This document shows positions 1 to 7,911 of a stretch of 41,234 nt of DNA, piece by piece (positions within the stretch are counted from its first letter, which is position 1; each line of letters opens with the position of its first letter). This stretch comes from a bacterium (GTDB taxonomy: Bacteria; Planctomycetota; UBA1135; GCA-002686595): the NCBI GenBank assembly GCA_024228395.1, contig JAAETM010000288.1:1-41234 (forward strand), in the 5' to 3' direction. A program made the position numbers and the translations under genes. Below the pieces are notes generated by a model. The model worked only from the letters and a program-made list of their open reading frames with translations, was not told where the DNA came from and ran no database searches.

Positions 1-41
1 AACGCACCTTGTACCGCAAAATTAAGGAATACAACCTGTAG
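1..41 (+). CDS. C-terminal end of an NtrC-type (sigma-54 activator) regulator, partial
   Basis: Reading from base 3, the last 12 codons before TAG at 39-41 give RTLYRKIKEYNL. This is the typical end of the Fis-type helix-turn-helix of NtrC-family response regulators and sigma-54 enhancer-binding proteins, where the recognition helix is usually followed by RxTLYRKIKEY. Only the DNA-binding tail lies in the window, so receiver and AAA+ domains cannot be checked. The stop is 226 bases before dnaK, on the same strand. The family assignment rests on this one short motif. Confidence 0.6.
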   Translation, partial: RTLYRKIKEYNL

Positions 42-148
42 AAGCCGACGTGCGGGCCCGCTGGAGCGCCAATGTGGCAGTGCCGAAATTCGGTGCCGCG
101 CGGGGGGCGCCAAAAAGGCAGGTGCGGGCTGGACTTCGATTGGGCTGA

Positions 149-184
149 CGCCCCTAAGTATGTTGTATGCAACGCCTTAGGGCG
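149..184. promoter_or_regulatory. Imperfect inverted repeat upstream of dnaK
   Basis: CGCCCCTAAG (149-158) and CTTAGGGCG (176-184) form an inverted repeat with one unpaired C and a 17-base loop. A third copy of the core, CCCTAAG, lies at 242-248, just before the dnaK ribosome-binding site. The arms could be an operator or a leader hairpin. The sequence does not match the CIRCE element known from HrcA-controlled chaperone genes, and I see no convincing sigma-32 promoter. The function is inferred only from position. Confidence 0.35.
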
Positions 185-267
185 TTCCGACTGTATTGGC
201 ACGGAGCTTGTAAGGAATGGGCAGGTACGGCTTCCCCGTGCCCCTAAGGCCAGGAGGCCACGCACTC

Positions 268-2184
268 ATGAGCAAAAGCAAAATCATCGGTATCGACCTT
301 GGAACCACGAACTCCGTGGTTGCCGTAATGGAGGGTGGAGAGCCCGTGGTCATCACAAATTTAGAGGGCGCCCGCACTACGCCCTCCGTGGTCGCATTCC
401 AAGAGGACGGTACCCGTCTGGTTGGCGCACCCGCCAAGCGCCAGGCGGTTACCAACCCGACCCGCACCATCGCGTCCATCAAGCGCTTCATGGGCCGTCG
501 TCACCACGAGGTTGCCGACGAGGAAAAGAGCGTGGCATACAAGTTGGTTGGCGGTCCCGAGGACCTGGTCAAGGTCGAGATCGGAGACAAGAACTACTCC
601 GCCCCCGAGATCAGCGCCATGACCCTGCAGAGCCTCAAAGAGGCTGCGGAAAAGTACCTGGGCGAACCGGTGGATCGCGCGGTGATCACAGTCCCCGCTT
701 ACTTCAACGATTCCCAGCGCCAGGCTACCAAGGATGCGGGTGCCATCGCCGGCCTGACCGTCGAACGCATCATCAACGAGCCCACGGCTGCCACCCTGGT
801 CTATGGTTTGGACAAGAAGAAAGAAGGGCGCGTCGCGGTCTATGACCTGGGCGGCGGAACCTTCGACATCTCGATCCTCGAGATCGGCGATGGTGTTTTC
901 GAAGTGTTGGCGACCAACGGCGACACCCACCTTGGTGGTGACGACTTCGATGAAATCCTGATCCAACACGTGGCCGACGAGTTCAAGAAGGACTCTGGCA
1001 TCGACGTGCGCAACGATCCCATGGCCTTGCAGCGCCTCAAGGAAGCCTGCGAGAAAGCCAAGTGCGAGCTCTCCTCGAGCACCAGCACCGATATCAACCT
1101 GCCGTTCATTACCATGGACGCCACCGGCCCCAAGCACCTTGCCATGTCGATCAGCAAGGCCAAGTTTGAGTCATTGGTCGGCGACCTGGTTCAACGCAGC
1201 ATCGATCCCTGTATGGCGGCTCTCAAGGACGCTGGCTTCTCCGCTTCCGAAATTGGCGAAGTGCTGATGGTGGGTGGATCCACTCGCATCCCGCTGGTGC
1301 AGGAAAAGGTCAGGGAATTTTTCGGTCAAGACCCCAACCACGGGGTCAACCCCGATGAGGTTGTTGCGCTTGGCGCAGCTATCCAAGGCGGTATTCTGGC
1401 TGGCGACGTCAACGACGTGGTTCTGCTCGACGTGACGCCCCTTTCCCTGGGTATTGAAACCATGGGCGGCGTGTTCACCAAGCTCATCGAGCGCAACACG
1501 ACCATCCCCACCTCGAAGAGTCAGATCTTCTCGACCGCGGCCGACAACCAGGACACGGTGGAGATCAAGGTTTTCCAAGGCGAGCGCGAGTTCGCGGCTG
1601 ACAACCGTTTGCTGGGCAACTTCGTTCTGAAGGAAATTCAGGCAGCGCGGCGTGGTGAGCCTCAAATCGAAGTGACATTTGACATGGACGCCAACGGCAT
1701 CCTGAACGTGAAGGCACTCGACAAGGGCACCGGCAAGGAGCAGTTCATCAAGATCGAAGCATCTTCGGGTCTGAGCGAAGACGAGGTCGAGAAGATGAAA
1801 CGTGAAGCTGAGGCCAACGCCGAAAGTGATAAGGCCCGCCGCGAGGTGGTCGACGCCAAGAACCAGGCCGAGCAGATCTGCCACGAGGTTGAGAAGCAAA
1901 TGGAAGAGCATGGCGACAAGCTGGACGACTCTGACAAGAGCGATATCGAAACCGCTGTGGCCGAACTGAAGAGTGCTGCAGAAGGCGACGACAAGGCCAA
2001 GATCGACGCGTCCCTGAACAACCTTCAGCAGAAGGCCGTCAAGCTCGCTGAGGCTGCCCAGGCGGCTGGCGCGGCTGAGGGCTGCGACGGATCGGGCAAC
2101 TGTGACGAAGGCGAATGCGCCGACGGCGGCTGCTCCGACACCGAAGACGACGCAGTCGACGCGGACTTCGAAGTCAAGTCCTGA
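268..2184 (+). CDS. dnaK: Molecular chaperone DnaK (Hsp70)
   Basis: This is the cytoplasmic ATP-dependent Hsp70 chaperone, 638 residues as is usual for DnaK. The N-terminal ATPase domain starts [11 protein letters not shown] and carries the phosphate-binding loop DLGGGTFD; the interdomain linker [15 protein letters not shown] precedes the substrate-binding domain. The ATG at 268 is chosen over an in-frame ATG at 217 because it fits the family N-terminus and has AGGAGG at 252-257. The end ([11 protein letters not shown]) resembles the usual DnaK C-terminus. Just before it sits an unusual acidic stretch with four cysteines at residues 606, 612, 617 and 622. grpE and dnaJ are not adjacent. A strong hairpin follows the gene, so it is probably transcribed alone. 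Confidence 0.97.
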   Translation: MSKSKIIGIDLGTTNSVVAVMEGGEPVVITNLEGARTTPSVVAFQEDGTRLVGAPAKRQAVTNPTRTIASIKRFMGRRHHEVADEEKSVAYKLVGGPEDLVKVEIGDKNYSAPEISAMTLQSLKEAAEKYLGEPVDRAVITVPAYFNDSQRQATKDAGAIAGLTVERIINEPTAATLVYGLDKKKEGRVAVYDLGGGTFDISILEIGDGVFEVLATNGDTHLGGDDFDEILIQHVADEFKKDSGIDVRNDPMALQRLKEACEKAKCELSSSTSTDINLPFITMDATGPKHLAMSISKAKFESLVGDLVQRSIDPCMAALKDAGFSASEIGEVLMVGGSTRIPLVQEKVREFFGQDPNHGVNPDEVVALGAAIQGGILAGDVNDVVLLDVTPLSLGIETMGGVFTKLIERNTTIPTSKSQIFSTAADNQDTVEIKVFQGEREFAADNRLLGNFVLKEIQAARRGEPQIEVTFDMDANGILNVKALDKGTGKEQFIKIEASSGLSEDEVEKMKREAEANAESDKARREVVDAKNQAEQICHEVEKQMEEHGDKLDDSDKSDIETAVAELKSAAEGDDKAKIDASLNNLQQKAVKLAEAAQAAGAAEGCDGSGNCDEGECADGGCSDTEDDAVDADFEVKS

Positions 2185-2241
2185 GGCCCCACGTCCTGCG
2201 GCTGAATCTGTCAGCGGTTCCCTTCATGATCCGCTAGCCAT

Positions 2242-2278
2242 CGGGAGGCGGCTGAACCGTGTGTTCAGCCGCCTCCCG
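2242..2278 (+). terminator. Hairpin after dnaK, probable terminator
   Basis: A perfect 16-bp stem (arms 2242-2257 and 2263-2278) closes a 5-base loop, 57 bases after the dnaK stop. Only GCAATAAAT follows, without a clear T run, so it is either a weak intrinsic terminator or a 3-prime stabilising hairpin. It separates dnaK from the ABC gene cluster. Confidence 0.7.
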
Positions 2279-2433
2279 GCAATAAATGCTGCCCATTCGG
2301 GATCGCCAAGACGTTCTTGGCACGGGAATTGATACTCCATCGACCTTACCGGGTACACTCCAGCCCAACAGGCCCAGCTTCCCCCCCGGTTCGCCCCGCG
2401 CACCCCACCCCTGAGCGGGGCAACCCTCCCCTT

Positions 2434-3627
2434 ATGATCGAAGTCGCACACCTCCACCGCCGCTATGGAAACTTGGCTGCGGTGGATGACCTGTCCTTCC
2501 AATTGAAAAAGGGCGAGGTGGTCGGATTCCTCGGCCCCAATGGTGCTGGAAAAACCACCACCATGCGTATCCTCAGTGGATACCTGCCCGCCACTAAAGC
2601 GCAGCGCTTGCTAGTTGCTGGTTACGACGTGCTGCGCCAATCCATGGAGGTTCGCAAACGCATCGGGTATTTGCCCGAATCGGTTCCGCTCTACCGGGAG
2701 CTGCGCGTGGAAGAAATGCTCATGTTCCACGGACGTTTGCATGGCATGCATAGGGCGGACCTGCGCAAGACCGTGCCCAGCGTCTTGGATCGTGTGGGTG
2801 TTTTGGATCGCAGCAAACAATTGGTCGGTCAACTGTCGAGGGGCTTGAAACAACGGGTTGGTTTGGCGGTTGCGTTACTGCCCAATCCGGATGTGCTGAT
2901 TCTCGACGAGCCCACCAGTGGTTTGGATCCGCTGCAGCGAAGGGCGGTGCGTGATCTGATCCATGAGTTGTCTCAGGAACACACGGTCCTGGTCTCCTCG
3001 CACATTCTGGCCGAAATCGAAATGATCTGTCCGCGGGTCATCGTGCTCAACGAAGGGCGCCTGCTGGCGGATGGCAACCAGGCCGACCTCTTGAAGCAAC
3101 TGGCCAACCCTTTGGCTGTGCACTTGGAAGCGGTTTGTGACGATCAGCAAGAAGCGACGCGTTTGCTAGAGGCCTTGCCGGGTGTGCAGAATGTGACGAT
3201 CGGTGCGCGCTCCGGAATCCATCAGACCTTTGAGATTCGCGGGGAGGGCGACCTACGCGAGGATGTGGGCGCTTTGGCCTCTATCAAGGGTTGGGCCTTG
3301 AGGGAGCTGTCCATGAAACGTCAAAGCCTGGAGGAGGTTTTCGCCAACCTCATCTTGGGTGAGGAACCCGCCCAAGATCGGGTACCTGCTCAGGAGCAAG
3401 TGGAGCAACAGGTCGGACCTTCCACATCCGTTGGCACCTCACTACCGGTTTCGGGCGATGCCGAAGCTCCCAAGCGCATCTACAGCCTCAACCCGTTCGA
3501 TCGCGGGGATGTTCGCGATTTGAGCAAGCCCGTCACTCAAGACACCGGCCCCAGCGGCTCGACCGGCATTGAACCCGAAGGACCCGCCCCTGATTGCACG
3601 TCCGACGACGAGGGGGTGGAATCATGA
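2434..3627 (+). CDS. ABC transporter ATP-binding protein, GldA-like
   Basis: This 397-residue ATPase would energise the membrane complex encoded by the next genes. Visible motifs are Walker A GPNGAGKTT (residues 34-42), the Q-loop region, signature LSRGLKQR (a variant of LSGGQ usual in this subfamily), Walker B VLILDEPTSGLDP and the switch histidine in VLVSSHIL. After the roughly 300-residue ATPase core there is an 80-residue low-complexity tail rich in E, P, Q and S, longer than usual for GldA/NatA proteins. The ATG at 2434 is chosen because the family begins at this point; an in-frame start at 2317 would add an unlikely proline-rich leader. The stop overlaps the permease start (ATGA). The order ATPase, permease, GldG-like matches gliding-motility or ABC-2 export modules. 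Confidence 0.92.
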   Translation: MIEVAHLHRRYGNLAAVDDLSFQLKKGEVVGFLGPNGAGKTTTMRILSGYLPATKAQRLLVAGYDVLRQSMEVRKRIGYLPESVPLYRELRVEEMLMFHGRLHGMHRADLRKTVPSVLDRVGVLDRSKQLVGQLSRGLKQRVGLAVALLPNPDVLILDEPTSGLDPLQRRAVRDLIHELSQEHTVLVSSHILAEIEMICPRVIVLNEGRLLADGNQADLLKQLANPLAVHLEAVCDDQQEATRLLEALPGVQNVTIGARSGIHQTFEIRGEGDLREDVGALASIKGWALRELSMKRQSLEEVFANLILGEEPAQDRVPAQEQVEQQVGPSTSVGTSLPVSGDAEAPKRIYSLNPFDRGDVRDLSKPVTQDTGPSGSTGIEPEGPAPDCTSDDEGVES

Positions 3628-4415
3628 GAGGTACCTGGACGATTTGTCGCAGGGAGTTGGCCGGCCTTTTCCTGACCCCTTTGGGGTGGATGTTATTGGT
3701 GGCCGCGCTCTTCACCAGCGGTTTCCTGTTTTACGCTCAGCTGGTCGACGCCAACGGGAACGTCCGATACGCACTGGAGGGCGCCCTCGGCGGTGGACCT
3801 CTGTTCTGGATGTTGATGATCACCCTACCGCCATTGCTCTGCATGCGACTCTTGGCGGAGGAATCAAGGACTGGCACACTCGAGTACCTGTTGACAGCTC
3901 CCGTCAGCGATGCTGCTGTGATCGTTGGCAAGTATTTGGCGGCAACCCTGTTCATGGCCCTGCTTTGGTTGTCTGTTCCCCTGTATGGCTTGACCCTGCA
4001 CATCTTGGGGACGCCGCCCGATTGGGCAGCCCTGATGGTGGCTTACTTGGGCGCCGTGTTGGTTTCGAGCTTGTTTGTTAGCATTGGTCTGTTCGCCAGC
4101 AGCTTGACCCAGGCGCCGTTGTTGGCCGCTTTCCTGGCGTTCATTTCATGTACCCTCTGGCTCATGTTGCCCTGGATCGTCGGCTTGCTTTTGAGCCAGT
4201 TGCGCGACACTCTTACGCAGTTTGCAGGCAGTTGGGAGACCGCAGAGGCTTGGATTCAGGGAGCCTTGGAATCCATGAATGTCTTCGCTCACTTCGGCCG
4301 GTCCTTTCTACCAGGAATATTGGATACTTCCGAATTGATGTTCTTTTTCACCTGGCCTGCGTTCTTCTTGTTCTTGACGGTGCGTTCCCTGGAAGCTCGG
4401 AGGTGGCGCATTTGA
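3624..4415 (+). CDS. ABC-2 type permease, GldF-like
   Basis: This 263-residue integral membrane protein has about six hydrophobic segments and is the likely partner of the upstream ATPase. The ABC-2 permease hallmark is the cytoplasmic stretch EESRTGTLEYLLTAPVS, followed by GKYLA, after the second membrane segment. The ATG at 3624 overlaps the ATPase stop codon, and the end (TGA at 4413-4415) overlaps the TTG start of the next gene, so the three are translationally coupled. In Bacteroidetes GldF works with GldA and GldG in gliding. Here the substrate is unknown, and lipid, polysaccharide or protein-related export are all possible. Confidence 0.9.
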   Translation: MRGTWTICRRELAGLFLTPLGWMLLVAALFTSGFLFYAQLVDANGNVRYALEGALGGGPLFWMLMITLPPLLCMRLLAEESRTGTLEYLLTAPVSDAAVIVGKYLAATLFMALLWLSVPLYGLTLHILGTPPDWAALMVAYLGAVLVSSLFVSIGLFASSLTQAPLLAAFLAFISCTLWLMLPWIVGLLLSQLRDTLTQFAGSWETAEAWIQGALESMNVFAHFGRSFLPGILDTSELMFFFTWPAFFLFLTVRSLEARRWRI

Positions 4416-5992
4416 AGCAGCCAAATTCATCCAAGAGCGGGGGACTCTCCAGGATTCTCATCGGACTTCAAGTCCTGGCTTCGGTCGTGCTCGCGCTGGT
4501 GGCGGTGCTACTGCTCAACCATTGGTCCGGCAGGCCTGGAGTTCGGTTCCGCAAGGACATGACAGCCAAGGAGGTCAATTCCTTGGATGCGTCCACCCAG
4601 AACGTGCTTGAGAACTTGCCTGTAGAGGTGACCGTTGACGTATTCTTCCGTGCGGCGAATCCTCCGATGACCGAGTTGGTGGGCCAGGTGCAGTCCCGGA
4701 CCTCGCGGCTTCTAGAGCGCATGAAGGCCATCGCTCCCGATCGCTTGGTGATTCGCAACAATGACCAGCAGGATTTGGAGGTGATGAAAGAACGCATGAC
4801 TAAGCTGCGGTTGCGCGGCATGGAGAACTGCGTGGTGCTTCAGTCGGACGACAAGGTCGAAGTGGTGCGCCTGCTTGGAGGGTTGGCGTCCTTTGACATG
4901 GGCAACCCCAATCCAAAAGCCTATCGGCCGCCTGGGCTGCGCTCGTTCAATGGCGAGATCAACATTCTAAAGGCCATGCTTTCGGTTACCCGTGGCTCCC
5001 GACCCAAACTTCTCTTCACGGAGGGCCATGGAGAACTGGACCCCTACGCGGATGGACCAGGTCAGCTCGGTGCGTTGGAGAGCGTTCTGCGCGGCGACGG
5101 TTTTGTGATTGATACGTGGAACCCAAGTGAGGAAACCGGAATACCCGAGGACACACAGGTGATCGCTATCGTGGGGCCCAGCGACGACTTGGGGGAATCC
5201 ACACAAAGCAAGATTCGCCAGTTTGTCGATGGGGGGGGACGCCTTTTGATTGCGCCTTCTGCCGACGCTGAAGAATTGAAGTCCAGTCGCTTGGCCGATT
5301 GGGCAAAGTCGTTTGGCATCGAGGTCACTCGCGGTACCGTCTTGGAGCCCTTCTTGGATCCTCTGACCGGAGATTTGCTGATGGGACCGAGGAGCAACAC
5401 CTTTGAGGTCCTGGCCTTAAACATGAAACGGCATCCGATCATGGAACCCTTCCTGGACTTCAACCGCACCTTCAAGGTGAGTCGCATGCATGGTGTCCGG
5501 GTCGTATCCCAGCCAGAAACCGGAACCGGCATGAGCATGCCCCTGTTTTCCTCACGGTCAAAACGGTCCTGGTTGGACACGGTACCGAGGGATCATATCC
5601 ACAATCCCGAGGTTGAAAGAATTCGTGGTTATGATCTGGCGGTAGCCTCCGAGTACACCAACCTGAAAGACGAGTCCACAGAGTTTGCATCGGAACGGTC
5701 CAGCTCGCGTGTTGTGATTCTCGGAAGCGCGGACCCCTTGAACTCCGCATGGATCTCATCGACCGGCGGCCAAAGCGCCAGTCGGGATATGGCCCTCAAC
5801 ATCTTCAACTGGCTGGCCAGCCGTGAATGGCGCGTCAACATCTCGCCTAAGGATCCGGACCTGCGCCTGCTCAGAACCGAAAAAGTTCCGGCCCTCACCC
5901 GGGTCGTGTTATGGATAGTGCCTGGTTTCTTCCTTCTGCTCGGTCTCGTGGTCGCATTCTTCCGTTCCCGGGGCGGGCCCCAACGTGCTTAA
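4412..5992 (+). CDS. GldG-like ABC-associated membrane-anchored protein
   Basis: This 526-residue protein has an N-terminal membrane segment (about residues 13-36), a large extracytoplasmic part of the GldG / ABC_transp_aux type, and a second membrane segment near residues 498-518 before a short basic tail. LFTEGHGELDP and the GGGRLLIAPS region resemble the ThuA/GATase-like fold described for this family. I choose the TTG start at 4412: it overlaps the permease stop, has GGAGGTG at 4399-4405, and leaves the membrane segment intact. An in-frame start at 4148 would lie deep inside the permease gene. Together with the ATPase, permease and downstream DUF4340 protein it forms the common four-gene Gld-type module. 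Confidence 0.88.
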   Translation: MKQPNSSKSGGLSRILIGLQVLASVVLALVAVLLLNHWSGRPGVRFRKDMTAKEVNSLDASTQNVLENLPVEVTVDVFFRAANPPMTELVGQVQSRTSRLLERMKAIAPDRLVIRNNDQQDLEVMKERMTKLRLRGMENCVVLQSDDKVEVVRLLGGLASFDMGNPNPKAYRPPGLRSFNGEINILKAMLSVTRGSRPKLLFTEGHGELDPYADGPGQLGALESVLRGDGFVIDTWNPSEETGIPEDTQVIAIVGPSDDLGESTQSKIRQFVDGGGRLLIAPSADAEELKSSRLADWAKSFGIEVTRGTVLEPFLDPLTGDLLMGPRSNTFEVLALNMKRHPIMEPFLDFNRTFKVSRMHGVRVVSQPETGTGMSMPLFSSRSKRSWLDTVPRDHIHNPEVERIRGYDLAVASEYTNLKDESTEFASERSSSRVVILGSADPLNSAWISSTGGQSASRDMALNIFNWLASREWRVNISPKDPDLRLLRTEKVPALTRVVLWIVPGFFLLLGLVVAFFRSRGGPQRA

Positions 5993-6011
5993 TAGGCGCG
6001 CTTCGATTCGC

Positions 6012-6023
6012 TACTAAGACATC
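6012..6023 (+). promoter_or_regulatory. Possible leaderless promoter of the DUF4340 gene
   Basis: TACTAA (6012-6017) lies six bases before the ATG at 6024. It departs from TAnnnT in the last base, so it is a near match to the pattern seen at six other genes here. No clear -35 is visible and no Shine-Dalgarno precedes the ATG. The gene may instead be read from the ABC operon. Confidence 0.35.
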
Positions 6024-7805
6024 ATGAACACCAAGGTTCTTCTCTTCCTAGTACTCCTCGTTGGAGGTCTCGTGTACCTAACCCAGTACCAGCAGGAGGT
6101 CGAGTCCAAACAGGTGAAACCCTTCAACGGCCCCCTGCTTGGCGATGCCAGACCCGAGCGCTTGGTGGAGATCCGCTGGGACCATGTGGTCGACAACCGT
6201 CAGGTTGCCGTGGAGAGGCAAGGCGGCAAGTGGGTGATCGTGGACCCCATTAGTTTCCCAGCAGCGCCCCACCGGATATCCCTTCTGATGGATGCTTTTT
6301 TTAGGCAAGCTCGTGAAGTACCCGCTCCCGATAGGGACGCCGTGGCCTCGCACTTTGATCCGCCGCGCATCGCCGTGACATTGATCGAGGAAATGGAAGG
6401 CGGAGTTCGAAGGGAACATCGATTCCGGCTGGGAGCCCTGGATGCGGATGGCATGCAGGTAGAGGTTGAGAAGGACTGTCTGTACCTGCGCACCCTGAGG
6501 AATTTGGACACCGCACTTTCGGTTTCCGTCTATGACCTACGCAAGCGGCGCTTGTTTGACTTGAATCCCGATCGCATCGTTCAAATCGAACGCAGCGGAT
6601 TTTCCGATGTCAGCGGTTCCATGATCGATTTGGCCTTCCAGTCCCGACGCGAAGGTCCCACGTGGATGCAACGCCAACCTGAGGCGGTGCAACTCGATCC
6701 GGCGGTCATGTCCGTGTGGGCCCGGCAGTTGTGCAGCGTGTACGCCAGTGGTTTCGTTTCCGACGTGAAGGATCCCGACCTAGCGAAGCACGGGCTCCAC
6801 ATGCCAAACGCGCGCCTCAAACTCACCGATGCGAGTGATAACTCCCAGGAGCTTCTTTTTGCAGAAACCGCGGAAGGGGCTTGGGTCGCCAAGTTCACGG
6901 ATCAACGATTCGTATATGGCCTCGCGCAGGAGCAAGTGGCTCTGATTCTTGAGGATTGGTCCATGCTGCGTGATACGCACTTGTTGCGCGCCCACCGGCA
7001 AGACATCGACCAAATCGAACTATCCACCACCACTGGGATTGTCCGGCTCACCCAGGGACCGGCTTTGGATGATGATTGGACGGTGGCTCGCAAAGCCACC
7101 GGCCAAACGGAATTTGGCATGGAATGGCTCGCGGAGAAAGCCAAGGTTCAAGAGTTCCTTGGTTTGGTGGAACAGTCCGAGATTACGAATTGGTTGCCAA
7201 CGGATACCCACAGTTCACAAAAGGTATTTGTGAGCGGTGTTCCGTTTTCGCGCCTGGGGTTTCGATTCCGGAATATGCTCAAGGGGGAAACCAGTACCGC
7301 CCTGGTGGGACCGGTGCATACGACCGACGCGGGCACCCGCTTGCGCACCTATGCCCGTGACGGGGACGGTGTTGTGGGTTTGATTCCCCTTGCATTCCAC
7401 GAGTGGATCGGCCAGCCCTTGCAAGCTTGGCGCAGCCGCCTCGTTTGGGACCTCAAGGAAGGGCGCATGGCCCGCTTGCGTCTCACCCAGGGTGAAAAGG
7501 TTCGCGAGTACAAGCGAAAAATCCAAGGCACATGGACCTACATGGATGCGGAGACCAGCCCGGTCGAATTGCTGCCGGCACTGGATCATTTGGTATTCCT
7601 GCGCGCGGACAAACACTTGCCCGCCGACAACCATGATGTCCTTACGAAACCTGTTCGGGTGGAATTTCTGGAGGTTGGAGGGGGACAATTCTCCGCTGAT
7701 ATCGGTCCAGGCCCCGGTGGTATGATTCTGATCCAGCACCGTGGCCTCAGCTCCATCGCCCGCAATCAAAACCTATACAAGCTGCTCTCCGGCATCGTGC
7801 AGTAG
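6024..7805 (+). CDS. DUF4340 domain-containing protein
   Basis: This 593-residue protein has an N-terminal hydrophobic segment (about residues 4-20, KVLLFLVLLVGGLVYLTQY) acting as membrane anchor or uncleaved signal. The rest is mostly beta-rich repeated units. Phrases such as ERLVEIRW, GGKWVIVDPI and RIVQIERSG recur as in DUF4340 proteins, which occur directly downstream of GldG-like genes in many bacteria. It starts 31 bases after the GldG-like stop. A role as an extracytoplasmic partner of the ABC module is inferred from conserved gene order; no biochemical activity is known to me. The annotation as DUF4340 is confident, the role is not. Confidence 0.85.
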   Translation: MNTKVLLFLVLLVGGLVYLTQYQQEVESKQVKPFNGPLLGDARPERLVEIRWDHVVDNRQVAVERQGGKWVIVDPISFPAAPHRISLLMDAFFRQAREVPAPDRDAVASHFDPPRIAVTLIEEMEGGVRREHRFRLGALDADGMQVEVEKDCLYLRTLRNLDTALSVSVYDLRKRRLFDLNPDRIVQIERSGFSDVSGSMIDLAFQSRREGPTWMQRQPEAVQLDPAVMSVWARQLCSVYASGFVSDVKDPDLAKHGLHMPNARLKLTDASDNSQELLFAETAEGAWVAKFTDQRFVYGLAQEQVALILEDWSMLRDTHLLRAHRQDIDQIELSTTTGIVRLTQGPALDDDWTVARKATGQTEFGMEWLAEKAKVQEFLGLVEQSEITNWLPTDTHSSQKVFVSGVPFSRLGFRFRNMLKGETSTALVGPVHTTDAGTRLRTYARDGDGVVGLIPLAFHEWIGQPLQAWRSRLVWDLKEGRMARLRLTQGEKVREYKRKIQGTWTYMDAETSPVELLPALDHLVFLRADKHLPADNHDVLTKPVRVEFLEVGGGQFSADIGPGPGGMILIQHRGLSSIARNQNLYKLLSGIVQ

Positions 7806-7813
7806 CACCTACT

Positions 7814-7836
7814 GGCCTGGGGGGACTTTCCAGGCC
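7814..7836 (+). terminator. Possible terminator after the ABC module
   Basis: GGCCTGG (7814-7820) and CCAGGCC (7830-7836) form a 7-bp stem with a 9-base loop, followed by CCTTTGCCCTT. The T content after the stem is modest, so termination is plausible but not certain. It sits 8 bases after the DUF4340 stop and before the helicase promoter. Confidence 0.5.
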
Positions 7837-7873
7837 CCTTTGCCCTTCGATCGCCAGGGAATTTGATGTCCCT

Positions 7874-7902
7874 TTGACCCGAGGGGTTGGGTTGGGTATC
7901 AT
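7874..7902 (+). promoter_or_regulatory. Sigma-70-type promoter for the helicase/exonuclease pair
   Basis: TTGACC (7874-7879) and TATCAT (7897-7902) are separated by exactly 17 bases. This is the best full -35/-10 promoter I can see in the window. The expected start of transcription is at about 7908-7910, within three bases of the ATG at 7912, so the mRNA would have almost no leader. No Shine-Dalgarno is present. Confidence 0.7.
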
Positions 7903-7911
7903 CCCTAACAA

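Noticed and set aside
42..267. CIRCE element or clear sigma-32 promoter before dnaK
   Set aside because: No TTAGCACTC-N9-GAGTGCTAA and no convincing -35/-10 pair could be found.
361..1137. Long antisense reading frame inside dnaK (258 codons)
   Set aside because: It mirrors dnaK in a GC-rich genome, has no recognisable domain and lies entirely within a certain gene.
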